A stretch of 13,170 nucleotides of DNA, taken from positions 1 through 13,170 of the forward strand of contig QMOE01000013.1 in the NCBI GenBank assembly GCA_003648125.1, written 5' to 3'. Shown here piece by piece: positions 1 to 6,984 of this stretch. Made by a program: the position numbers and the translations under genes. Positions within the stretch are counted from its first letter, which is position 1. Each line of letters begins with the position of its first letter. The DNA is from Chloroflexota bacterium (GTDB lineage Bacteria; Chloroflexota; Anaerolineae; B4-G1). The notes under the pieces were generated by a model. The model was not told the origin of the DNA. It was given only the letters and a program-made list of their open reading frames with translations, and did no database searches.

Positions 1-476
1 ATAAAGATGGCCCGTTCGGTCATGCCGTGTTCGCGCAGGACGCCGTAGGATTGGGCCACCTGACCGTGCGGCCAATAGTCGCTCAACACAGGGATGCTCT
101 CCACGCCCAGCGATTCCACCCATGCCGCGTTCGAGTCCGCGCTGTCCACCGTTATACCCAGAACCTGGGTATCTGCCGCCTCGAAGCGTGCTAGATCGGC
201 TTCGTACGACGGTAGCTGTTCGGATCACACCGGGGTAAAAGCGCCAGGGAAGAAAGCGAGAACGACGTTATTTCCTCCCGCATAGTCGCTCAGTTCGATA
301 GTGCGTCCGCTGTGGTCGCGCAGCCGAAAGTCGGGAGCTTTATCACCGACCTCCAGATTGGCGTTGCGAACACCACCCGCTCCGGCGTTTCCAAACAGCG
401 TCGCCCCGGCGTACCCGAGTGTCAACCCAACGGCGAGCATGACGATAACAAGGGCATACCCGGTTGTTTTGTTCAT
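1..476 (-). CDS. membrane-anchored selenocysteine peroxiredoxin (AhpC/TSA family), 3' end outside window
   Basis: Thiol peroxidase of the AhpC/TSA (peroxiredoxin) family that reduces peroxides. The start ATG at 476 follows a GGAGGG ribosome site 5 nt upstream. Residues about 7-29 are a hydrophobic N-terminal segment with no lipobox cysteine, so probably a signal anchor placing the enzyme outside the cytoplasmic membrane. The peroxiredoxin fold starts at about residue 43 (VGDKAPDFRL). The catalytic motif PxxxTxxC reads PGAFTPV followed by an in-frame TGA (codon 84) exactly where the peroxidatic Cys belongs. The same frame then stays open for 74 codons to the window edge and reads as normal peroxiredoxin sequence (SEQLPSYEADLARF, then VLGITVDS, then IPVLSD). 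I therefore read TGA as selenocysteine, as in the known bacterial PrxU selenoproteins. No resolving Cys is visible in the part present. A nonsense mutation is the alternative, but the intact downstream frame and a second Sec gene nearby argue against it. Confidence 0.88.
182..204 (-). promoter_or_regulatory. candidate bacterial SECIS hairpin for the peroxiredoxin UGA
   Basis: In the minus-strand mRNA, CGAAGC and GCTTCG form a perfect 6-bp stem around an 11-nt loop (CGATCTAGCAC). The stem starts 20 nt after the UGA, and the loop 26 nt after it. The second loop base is G. Position, loop size and the early G fit the loose rules for bacterial SECIS elements, which lie inside the coding region just after the UGA. 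Such short hairpins also occur by chance. Confidence 0.45.
225..227 (-). other. in-frame UGA read as selenocysteine (peroxiredoxin residue 84)
   Basis: The TGA codon occupies the peroxidatic cysteine position of the PxxxTxxC motif. Peroxiredoxin homology continues in frame on both sides. Recoding is inferred from the motif, not observed. Confidence 0.85.
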
Positions 477-542
477 ATATCCCTCCGTTTTTTGATCTCA
501 CTCGGTAGCACGGTGCTTTTCTGCTTGCTCATCTTGCCTTTG

Positions 543-577
543 CGCCTCGATTATATCCTCAAGACACCAAAGGGCAA
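543..577 (-). promoter_or_regulatory. putative sigma70 promoter of the peroxiredoxin gene
   Basis: On the minus strand, TTGCCC (577-572) and a perfect TATAAT (555-550) are separated by 16 bp. This leaves a leader of about 65-70 nt before the ATG at 476. The -35 box lies inside the hairpin that ends the fdh operon. Confidence 0.5.
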
Positions 578-604
578 GGGCCATCAGACCCTTGCCCCTT
601 GGTG
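565..604 (-). terminator. strong hairpin after the formate dehydrogenase operon
   Basis: In the minus-strand transcript, CACCAAGGGGCAAGGG pairs with CCCTTGCCCTTTGGTG around an 8-nt loop. The stem is 16 bp with a single G-U pair. That pair becomes an A-C mismatch on the other strand, so the fold suits minus-strand RNA. It begins 28 nt after the last fdh stop codon. The following tract (TCTTGAGGAT) is only weakly U-rich, so termination may be partial, or the hairpin may mainly protect the 3' end. Confidence 0.6.
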
Positions 605-631
605 CGCATGTTTAGCGCGCGATAGCCTGCC

Positions 632-1780
632 TTATTCCTCAGAGAACACGGGCAGCAACTGGGCCGCAAAGTACCAGGCCAGGGCCGCCGCCGCCAGCAC
701 GCCGATCTGAACGGCGAACTCGATAAAGCTGGGAAAGTAGGATGCCGTTGCGTGCATCGCTCCCACGGGTATCGGGTCGCCGGAGAACAGGATCGCAAAG
801 CGGTTAAAGAACAGTCCCACCGTGACCATCAGTGCCGTCACAGTCAGTCCAGCCGCGCTCTTGCGCACATCTTGCATCGAGTAGAGCACGATGGGCGCGA
901 TCACCATCAGCAACATCTCGATCCAGAACAGGATGCTGGATGTGTCAAAGGCGAGCATGTGCCCCAGGTCGCCGGTAAAGAGCAGGTCGCCCACGCGCAA
1001 CACCGCGTAGAGCGCCCACACCCAGACGGAGCCTTTGCCCAGTCCGGCCAGGACGTCCAGCTTTACTAACTCGCGGCCAAACGCCTTGTTGGCGATCATC
1101 ATCACCAGGATCATGGCCGAAAGTCCCATCCCGACGGCGGAGAGGAAGAACAGGAGCGGCAGCAGCCACGACCACCAGAGGGGATGAACCCTCCCCGGCA
1201 GGGAGAGGCCGATTGTCCCCAGCGTGGACTGGTGCAGCGTGGAGAGCGCGACGCCGGCGATGGTAATGGGGATGACGGCGGCGTGGATCGCGCTCACGAT
1301 CTTGGGTTTGTTGAGCCGTTCAAAGAGCAGCGGAGCGAACTCGAGTGCCAGCACAGTGGTGTAGAGCAGGATGCACCAGGAAACCTCGAACAGGGGCGAG
1401 TGGATGTTGGCCCAGGGGATGAAACCCCAGAAGCGGTCTGGCCGCCCCAGGTCAATCAGCAGGATGACCAGCACCGCCACATAGCTCAGGAATCCGGTGA
1501 GGATGGCGGGCCGCAGCACGACCTCGTACTTTTTCAGGTTGAGGACGTGTACGACCAACGCCATAGTGAACGCCGCGCCGCCGAAGGCGATCAGGGCAAA
1601 GTCAAAGCCCAGCCACAGCCCCCAGGCATATTGATCCGAGAGCGCGGTAGTTTGGCCCAGTCCGACGGCCAAGCGGTAGATGCCCGTGATAAGCCCCAGC
1701 ACAGTCAAGAGGGCCAGCACGCCCAGGACGATCATGCCTGTGGCGGACGGTTTTTTAAAAGTAGTAGTCGTCATCATCAT
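632..1780 (-). CDS. HybB/NrfD-like integral membrane subunit of formate dehydrogenase
   Basis: A 382-residue, very hydrophobic protein of the NrfD/PsrC family (PF03916), closest in look to HybB of hydrogenase-2. It has about nine or ten membrane helices and HybB-like stretches such as YAWGLWLGFDFALIAFGGAA, a LHQSTLG loop and GDLGHMLAFD. Family members carry no heme and pass electrons between a periplasmic iron-sulfur subunit and the quinone pool, in some cases linked to proton movement. It follows fdhB with a TAATG overlap and an AGGAGG ribosome site 4 nt before the first of three consecutive ATG codons (MMMTTTT), so the exact start is uncertain by two residues. It takes the place of the cytochrome b subunit (FdnI) of E. 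coli FDH-N. The assignment to the FDH complex rests on the operon layout. Confidence 0.88.
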   Translation of the reverse strand: MMMTTTTFKKPSATGMIVLGVLALLTVLGLITGIYRLAVGLGQTTALSDQYAWGLWLGFDFALIAFGGAAFTMALVVHVLNLKKYEVVLRPAILTGFLSYVAVLVILLIDLGRPDRFWGFIPWANIHSPLFEVSWCILLYTTVLALEFAPLLFERLNKPKIVSAIHAAVIPITIAGVALSTLHQSTLGTIGLSLPGRVHPLWWSWLLPLLFFLSAVGMGLSAMILVMMIANKAFGRELVKLDVLAGLGKGSVWVWALYAVLRVGDLLFTGDLGHMLAFDTSSILFWIEMLLMVIAPIVLYSMQDVRKSAAGLTVTALMVTVGLFFNRFAILFSGDPIPVGAMHATASYFPSFIEFAVQIGVLAAAALAWYFAAQLLPVFSEE

Positions 1781-2553
1781 TAGCCCTCCTTTTCCTTCAT
1801 GCCTTCATCACGGCGCTTGGTGAGCCAGTAGAGGCCGCTCAATGCAGCGATGGCCGCTGTAAGAGTCACCGGCGTCGCGTTCATGACGATCTCGCTGGCG
1901 TGGACGGTTGGTTCTTCTCCGAGCACGGGGAAGCCCAGTTTCTCGAAGGGGACAGGGGAGATGTAGAGCCACGATGTGCCGCCCGCTTCCTTGTCGCCGT
2001 AGACGTGGTTCACGTACTTGTCTGGCCTGTCAGCGATGCGTCCATAAGCCTCGGTGAGCAGCGCCTCCCGGTCGCCAAAGATTAGCGCGTCGGTTGGGCA
2101 GGCCTTGACGCAGGCTGGCTCCATCCCTGTATCCAAACGATCCACACAGAAGCGGCACTTGCGGATCAGGCCCAGCGGATTGTCCCACTCGAAGCGGGGC
2201 ACCCCAAAGGGGCAGCCGTACTGACAGTAACGGCAGCCGATGCACTTTTCGGGGTGGTAGATCACCGGCCCGTTCGGTGTCTTTTCCAGAGCGCCGACGG
2301 TGCATACTGTCACACAGGCGGGTTCCTCGCAGTGCATACACTGGCGCTTGGTAAAGACCCAGTGGAACTTGTTATTGTATTCTACTTCGTCAAAGCGGAT
2401 CAGGCTCCAGGTGTCGGCTGAAAAGTCTGGGGGATTATCGTAGCAGCCCAGGCACATAGTTACCTCGGCGGGATTGTCGTTCCACGACTTGCAAGCTACC
2501 TGGCAAGCGCGACATCCCGTACAACGGTTCAGGTCAACGAGTACAGCTTTCAT
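1780..2553 (-). CDS. fdhB: formate dehydrogenase iron-sulfur (beta) subunit
   Basis: A 257-residue electron-transfer subunit linking the catalytic subunit to the membrane subunit. It has four cysteine groups for four [4Fe-4S] clusters: C11/14/17/21, C72/75/80/84, C104/107/110/114 and C133/136/148/152, the order typical of FdnH/HybA/DmsB proteins. After a loop rich in W, P and G, residues about 227-244 form a single hydrophobic helix followed by KRRDE, a C-terminal membrane anchor as in FdnH. There is no signal peptide of its own, so export is presumably as a hitchhiker on the Tat signal of FdhA. The start at 2553 gives MKAVLVDLNRCTGC and overlaps the fdhA stop in TAATG. An upstream in-frame extension to 2985 exists but encodes only antiparallel noise within fdhA. 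Confidence 0.93.
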   Translation of the reverse strand: MKAVLVDLNRCTGCRACQVACKSWNDNPAEVTMCLGCYDNPPDFSADTWSLIRFDEVEYNNKFHWVFTKRQCMHCEEPACVTVCTVGALEKTPNGPVIYHPEKCIGCRYCQYGCPFGVPRFEWDNPLGLIRKCRFCVDRLDTGMEPACVKACPTDALIFGDREALLTEAYGRIADRPDKYVNHVYGDKEAGGTSWLYISPVPFEKLGFPVLGEEPTVHASEIVMNATPVTLTAAIAALSGLYWLTKRRDEGMKEKEG

Positions 2554-5500
2554 TATGCACCCCCTTTTGTGACTTTGACCAGGAATGCTTTGTATTCCGG
2601 GATCATTGTGTTGGCGTCGCCCACGTGGGGGGTGAGCCTGTTGGCGCTGTGCCCCTGGCTCAGGCCGGTAAAGCCCCAGTGCCAGGGTATGCCGATCTGA
2701 TGCACGGTTTTGCCGTTCAATTGGAAGGGCTTGAAGCGCTTGGTGACGATGGCGGTAGCCTGCATACTGCCGCGCACCGACTCGACGATGACCGCTTCCC
2801 CGGTGGAGATACCTTTCTCGGCTGCCAGTTCCTCGCTCATCTCGACGAACACATCCGGCATCAGCTCGACCAGCCAGGGCAGGTTGCGTGTCATCTGGCC
2901 GGCCTGCCAGTGCTCGGTCACACGGTAGGTGGTGCAGACGATGTCGTATCCATCTCCGGGTTTGGCGATCTGATCCGGCCGCCACACTTTGATGGCCGGG
3001 TTGTTCTGCGTGCCGGAGAGCGGGTTGCTGATGGGGCTTTCCAGTGGTTCATAGTGCTCCGGGAACGGCCCCTCGGCCCGGCCCGGTCCAAAGAGGCGGG
3101 CAAAGCCTTGCGGTTTCATGATGAAGGGATAGCGCGTGCCTTCTTGGTTCATTGGCGGCCAGCCGCCATCGGGCACGTCCCCCTCCCATTTGGTCTCTGG
3201 GCCTGTCCAGCGGATGACGAAATGTTCCTGGTCCCACGGGTTGCCGTTCAGGTCTACCGAGGCGCGGTTGTAGATGATGCGCCGGTTGACCGGCCAGCAC
3301 CAGGACCACTTGGAGTGGAGACCGATGCCGGCAGGGTGATAGTCGGTGTTGTCGCGCGACTTTTGCTTGTTGCCGTCCGCCTCGGTGTAAGAGTTGGTGT
3401 AGAGCCAGTTGGAGGAGGATGTGGAACCGTCGGCCAGCAGGTGGCCGAAGGAGGCCATCAACTCGCCTTCCTTGTACTTGTCCTCGATGTCCGCCTCGGC
3501 CCAGCCGTTGATCTCGCGGGAGACCAGGTCTACCATGCTCTCGGCTCCGCGCGGGAGCGGAGAAGCATCGTACCAGCCCTTCCAGCGCAGCTTGGTGATG
3601 GCGTCGGCGCCGGGGCCGCCCTCGGTTTCGTACAGCTCGATTATCTTGAGCATCAGCTCGTGGACGATCTCCAGGTCGGGAGTGGCGTCGCCGGGCGGAT
3701 CGACCGCCTTCCAGCGCCATTGGCTCCAGCGCCCGCTGTTGGAGATGGTGCCTTCCTTCTCGTAAGAGCAGGCAGCGGGCAGCAAGAACACCTCTGTGCC
3801 GATGCTGGACGGGTCCACTTCGGGGTCCTTCCAGAAAGCGGCGGTCTCGGTCTCCCACAGCTCTGCGACCACCAGCCAATCCAGATTCTGGAGCGCTCGT
3901 CGTTCGGTGATGGCGTCGGGGCCGCTCACGGCCGGGTTCTGTCCCCAGGCGAACAATCCCTTGATTATGCCGTCCGCCATTGCTTCAAAGAGGGAGATGT
4001 GAGAGTAGTTGGTGCCGGGGTTGAGCTTGGGCAGCCAGTCGTAGCCAAAGTCGTTTTCGGCGGTGGCGTTATCGCCGTACCAGCTCTTGAGCAGGCTGAC
4101 ATAGTATTTGGGATAGTTCAGCCACCAGGACGCGCTCTTGGGATCGGAGGTAGCAAAGGCTGCCGCCCGCCCGTCCAGGTGATCCTGGAGGGTTGCCTCC
4201 GTAGCCACCGGCGGCTTGAGATAGCCGGGCAGGATGTGGAACAGTAGGCAGTGGTCGGTGGAACCCTGTACGTTCGATTCGCCGCGCAGTGCGTTGATGC
4301 CGCCGCCCGCTACGCCAACGTTGCCTAACAAGAGTTGCAGGATGGCGTAGGAGCGGATGTTCTGCGTGCCGACGGTGTGCTGCGTGGTACCCATGGCGTA
4401 CATGATGGTGCCGCTCTTGCCGATGCCGCCGGTCCGGGCGTAGGTCTCGCAGATCTTGAGGTAGGTTTCCTGATCCGTGCCGGTGGTGCCGCAGACCATT
4501 TCGGGAGTGTAGCGCGCGAACTGCTTTTTGAGCAGTTGGAAGACGCAATTGGGGTCTTGCAGCGTTTTGTCCTTGAGCGGGATGCTGTCCGCGTCCGTCT
4601 GCCACTTCCAGGTGGACTTGTCGTACTTGCCGAAATTGGGATCGTCGCCGGGTATAAAGCCGGAAAACTTGCCGTCCAACTCGGCCGCGGTCTTGAACTC
4701 GGGATCAATCAGGAAAGCCGCGTTGGTGTACTCGGTGACGTAGGTCATGTTGTACCGGCTGGGGTTGGCCTCCATGTCATCGAGCACCCACTTGATCATG
4801 CCGCCGATAAAGGCAATGTCGGTGCCGGAGCGCATCTGGGCATAGATATCCGCTTTGGACGACGAGCGGGTGAAGCGGGGGTCTACGTTGATCAGCGTGG
4901 CCCCGTTCTCCTCAATGGCCTTGGTGATCCACTTGAAGGAAATGGGGTGGTTTTCGGCGGCGTTGCTGCCGATGATAAAAATGCAATCACTGTTCTTGAG
5001 ATCGTTCCAGTGATTGGTCATTGCTCCTCTACCGAACGACTCTGCCAGAGCCGCAACTGTAGCGGAGTGTCATATACGGGCCTGGTGTTCGATGTATACC
5101 AGGCCGAGTGAGCGGAGTGCCTTGATCAGGATCGAGCACTCCTCGTTGTCTAACGAAGCGCCGCCCAACGAAGCGATGGCGTCCACCCGGTTGACGGTGC
5201 GTCCCTCGCTGTCGGTCTCGATAAAGTGCTCGTCGCGGGTCCCTTTGACGAGTTCGGCGATCCGGTCGAGCGCCCAGTCCCACTCTTTCTCTTCCCACTC
5301 GGAGGAGCCAGGAGCGCGGTACCTGACCTTCTGCAAACGGCGCGGGTTGATCTCGCCATCTACCGTGTGTAGTTGGGCCATTGCCAGCCCCTTGCTGCAC
5401 AGGGAACCCTGGTTGATGGGGTGGTCGGGGTCGCCTTCCAGGTTGACCACCTGGCCATTCTCGGCGGCGACGATGGCCCCGCAACCCACCCCGCAAAAAC

Positions 5501-5642
5501 AGCAGATAGTGGGTGTCTCGCCGATAGCCTTGTGCAGTGGGAAACCGGCCGCCAGCGCGACTGCGGAGATGCCGCTGGGAAGCATTAGCCCGCCGGCGGT
5601 GGCTCCCGTGAGTTTTAGGAATTCTCTTCGGCTGAGTCTCAT
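2553..5642 (-). CDS. fdhA: Tat-exported selenocysteine formate dehydrogenase catalytic (alpha) subunit
   Basis: Molybdenum (or tungsten) bis-pterin enzyme oxidising formate to CO2. At 1029 residues it is the size of E. coli FdnG and resembles it along its whole length. The N-terminus carries a twin-arginine signal (SRREFLKLTG), so the enzyme faces the outside of the membrane. A [4Fe-4S] site follows at C47/C50/C54/C82. At codon 191 an in-frame TGA follows VYIEHQARI and precedes HSATVAALAESFGRGAMTNH, exactly the FDH-N active-site context where selenocysteine binds the metal. Translation then continues for 838 codons through the pterin-binding domains to HVGDANTMIPEYKAFLVKV. The start at 5642 has AAGGAGGT 9 nt upstream. 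A gene caller would report two ORFs (5070-5642 and 2553-5021). First gene of the fdh operon. Confidence 0.95.
5038..5052 (-). promoter_or_regulatory. candidate SECIS hairpin for the fdhA UGA
   Basis: In the mRNA, GGCUCU pairs with AGAGUC (6 bp, one G-U) around the loop GGC. The loop begins 23 nt after the UGA and starts with GG. Spacing and the G at the loop start fit bacterial SECIS elements. A smaller alternative pairs UGC with GCA around GGCUCUG, resembling the E. coli fdhF loop position. Confidence 0.55.
5070..5072 (-). other. in-frame UGA read as selenocysteine (FdhA residue 191)
   Basis: The TGA sits between QARI and HSATV, the conserved position of the metal-ligating selenocysteine (Cys in some homologues) of FDH-N-type enzymes. 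Homology is continuous across it. Confidence 0.95.
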
Positions 5643-5668
5643 ATCTTAGCTACCTCCTTTTTTAGCTT

Positions 5669-5790
5669 GGACGATTACTGCCAACCAATATGAGGAACAT
5701 TCAAGTTTTGAACGTTGCAGAGGCGCCTCCTTTCTTTGCTTGTAACTCTTGGTCGCTCCCGTCGGCTCCGAGGAAATTAGGGGCGGTTTG
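5669..5790 (-). ncRNA. structured 5' leader of the fdh operon, candidate molybdenum-cofactor riboswitch
   Basis: The predicted start site leaves about 180 nt of untranslated leader before fdhA. It can form a 7-bp stem CGACCAA (5755-5749) with TTGGTTG (5688-5682), one G-U. This encloses a perfect palindrome GAGGCGCCTC (5729-5720) and a 9-bp hairpin with an AAC loop (5716-5696). The stretch GGAGGCGCCTCTGCAAC resembles what I remember of the conserved GCCUCUGCAAC part of Moco RNA (Rfam MOCO_RNA_motif), which controls molybdenum and tungsten cofactor genes and enzymes. A Moco-dependent enzyme is the first gene. The consensus comparison is from memory, so the class is tentative; a structured leader of some kind is more secure. 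Confidence 0.5.
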
Positions 5791-5794
5791 TCTT

Positions 5795-5824
5795 CTATAT
5801 CTCTTTACTTATTAGAGACTATAG
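5795..5824 (-). repeat. inverted repeat at the predicted fdh transcription start
   Basis: Plus-strand arms CTATATCTCT (5795-5804) and AGAGACTATAG (5814-5824) pair over 10 bp with one bulged C around a 9-nt AT-rich loop. Its outer edge coincides with the predicted start site. It could be a 5' stabilising hairpin or a repressor operator; nothing in the sequence decides. Confidence 0.45.
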
Positions 5825-5830
5825 GAAATT

Positions 5831-5859
5831 ATTATATCACGTGGCTGTGGGTGTGTCAA
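5831..5859 (-). promoter_or_regulatory. perfect-consensus sigma70 promoter of the fdh operon
   Basis: On the minus strand, TTGACA (5859-5854) and TATAAT (5836-5831) are separated by exactly 17 bp. Both hexamers match the consensus fully. The predicted start is near 5824, about 180 nt before the fdhA ATG. A promoter this strong suggests that control lies downstream, in the leader. Confidence 0.85.
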
Positions 5860-5902
5860 GCGCTATCTGAATAAATGTTGGATCAGACGAACGCTGCTCA
5901 GT

Positions 5903-5931
5903 TTGTGCGCTGAGGTTGATTCAGGTATAAT
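5903..5931 (+). promoter_or_regulatory. putative sigma70 promoter of hypA-hypB
   Basis: TTGTGC (5903-5908) and a perfect TATAAT (5926-5931) lie 17 bp apart, about 39 nt before the hypA ATG. It diverges from the fdh promoter, with about 43 bp between the two -35 boxes. Confidence 0.65.
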
Positions 5932-5969
5932 ACGGTCCATGCTAGGTCCTTGGGTGGGCACAGTTGCCG

Positions 5970-6311
5970 ATGCATGAACTATCTATCACTCAAAGCATTT
6001 TAGAGATCGCGCTGCGCCACGCAGAGCAGGCTGATGCCCACCGCATCACTAAGCTGAACCTGGTCATCGGGGAGCTGGCGACCATCGTGGATGACTCGGT
6101 GCAGTTCTACTGGGACATTGTCAGTCGAGACACCATCGCCGCCGGGGCCGAGTTACACTTTGAGCGCGTGCCGGGGATATTGCGTTGCCTGAGCTGTGGT
6201 CACACGTTTCCCCTAAACGGACGCGATTATGCCTGCCCTGTCTGTGGTGAAAAGCAAGCCATTGCCACTGGGGGGGACGAATTTCGCCTGGAGAGTATTG
6301 AGGTAGAATAA
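5970..6311 (+). CDS. hypA: hydrogenase nickel-insertion protein HypA
   Basis: Nickel metallochaperone that works with HypB to load Ni into the hydrogenase large subunit. The protein is 113 residues, the normal length. The N-terminus MHELSITQSILE is the family hallmark, and His2 is a nickel ligand, so the start is the ATG at 5970 rather than the TTG two codons earlier. The zinc site is C73xxC76 and C89xxC92 (RCLSCG and CPVCGE). The ribosome site is weak (GGGTGGG around 5951-5957). hypB starts 2 nt after the stop. It sits divergent from the formate dehydrogenase operon; the visible client is the [NiFe] hydrogenase downstream. Confidence 0.97.
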   Translation: MHELSITQSILEIALRHAEQADAHRITKLNLVIGELATIVDDSVQFYWDIVSRDTIAAGAELHFERVPGILRCLSCGHTFPLNGRDYACPVCGEKQAIATGGDEFRLESIEVE

Positions 6312-6313
6312 CT

Positions 6314-6976
6314 ATGCAAGTGCCTGTCGTGGAACAGATTTTCAGCGCCAACGATCAGTTGGCCGCCGCCAACCGCGCCCGGCTGGATGCGGCGCGAGTC
6401 TTTGCCGTCAACGTGATGGCCTCGCCCGGCGCGGGCAAGACCAGCCTGATCACACGCACGGTGGAAATGCTGAATGGAGATTTCCGTATCGGCGCGGTAG
6501 ATGGCGACATCGCCACCACGATAGATGCCGACCGGATCGCTGCGCTGGGCGTCCCTGTTGTACAAATCAACACCGGTGGTGCCTGCCACCTGGACGCGCC
6601 GATGCTCCAGAGTGCGCTGCCGCAACTGCCGCTGGAAGAGATTGACTTGCTCATCGTCGAGAACGTGGGCAACCTGGTCTGCCCCGCCAGTTTCAAGCTG
6701 GGCGCGCATCGCAGCGTGCTCATCGCCAGCGTGCCGGAGGGGGACGACAAGCCCTACAAATACCCGGTGATGTACCGGGGTGTGGACGCTGTGGTGTTGA
6801 ATAAAATGGATGTGATGACCGCGTTCGAGTTTGACGTGGATTACTTTCGGCATGGTGTAGAGGTACTCAATCCCGGCCTGGCCTTTTTCTCCCTCTCCTG
6901 CAAAACCGGGGAGGGGCTGAACGGCTGGCTGGTCTGGCTGCGAGATGAGATAAAAGAGTTTCGTCAGCAATTCTAA
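6314..6976 (+). CDS. hypB: hydrogenase nickel-incorporation GTPase HypB
   Basis: SIMIBI-class GTPase of 220 residues that delivers nickel with HypA. It has the P-loop ASPGAGKTS (residues 36-44), the DGD segment at 63-65, NKMD (163-166) for guanine recognition, and the conserved metal site at the dimer interface C91-H92 (GGACHLD) plus C123 (LVCPASF). The His-rich nickel-storage stretch found at the N-terminus of some HypB proteins is absent. It follows hypA by 2 nt, so the two are surely co-transcribed and probably translationally coupled. Confidence 0.97.
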   Translation: MQVPVVEQIFSANDQLAAANRARLDAARVFAVNVMASPGAGKTSLITRTVEMLNGDFRIGAVDGDIATTIDADRIAALGVPVVQINTGGACHLDAPMLQSALPQLPLEEIDLLIVENVGNLVCPASFKLGAHRSVLIASVPEGDDKPYKYPVMYRGVDAVVLNKMDVMTAFEFDVDYFRHGVEVLNPGLAFFSLSCKTGEGLNGWLVWLRDEIKEFRQQF

Positions 6977-6984
6977 ATTTGAGG

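Larger units (their letters stand above)
5643..5969. other. divergent regulatory region between the fdh and hyp operons
   Basis: This 327-bp gap contains no gene. It holds the fdhA ribosome site and structured leader, the inverted repeat at the fdh start, the consensus fdh promoter and the hypA promoter. An imperfect dyad CTCAG/CTGAG (5897-5901 and 5910-5914) overlaps the hypA -35 box. Confidence 0.8.

Noticed and set aside
225..476. Reading the peroxiredoxin as a pseudogene truncated by a stop codon
   Set aside because: The only interruption is a TGA at the exact catalytic Cys, the frame downstream is intact, and a second UGA-Sec gene lies nearby. Not fully excluded without genome data.
1184..1783. 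Plus-strand ORF of 199 codons opposite the HybB-like gene
   Set aside because: It is antisense to a clear membrane protein gene. Its composition, rich in Gln, Asp and Gly, is the usual mirror of hydrophobic codons.
2554..2985. Upstream extension of fdhB into fdhA
   Set aside because: The extra 144 residues are Arg/His-rich noise from another frame of fdhA. The true start, MKAVLVDLNRCTGC, has the family N-terminus and a TAATG junction.
2625..4247. Long plus-strand ORF (540 codons) opposite fdhA
   Set aside because: It lies wholly antisense to strongly conserved fdhA sequence. Its translation has no recognisable domain, and long antisense ORFs are expected in GC-rich genes.
4335..5111. Plus-strand ORF of 258 codons opposite the middle of fdhA
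   Set aside because: It is antisense to the conserved active-site region of fdhA and has no domain or ribosome site of its own.
5881..5921. Imperfect dyad around the hypA -35 region (CTCAG/CTGAG and outer GATCA/TGATT)
   Set aside because: Only five contiguous base pairs are perfect and the outer parts need bulges. Too weak to call an operator.
5964..5969. TTG start two codons before hypA ATG
   Set aside because: HypA proteins begin with MHE because the N-terminus and His2 bind nickel.
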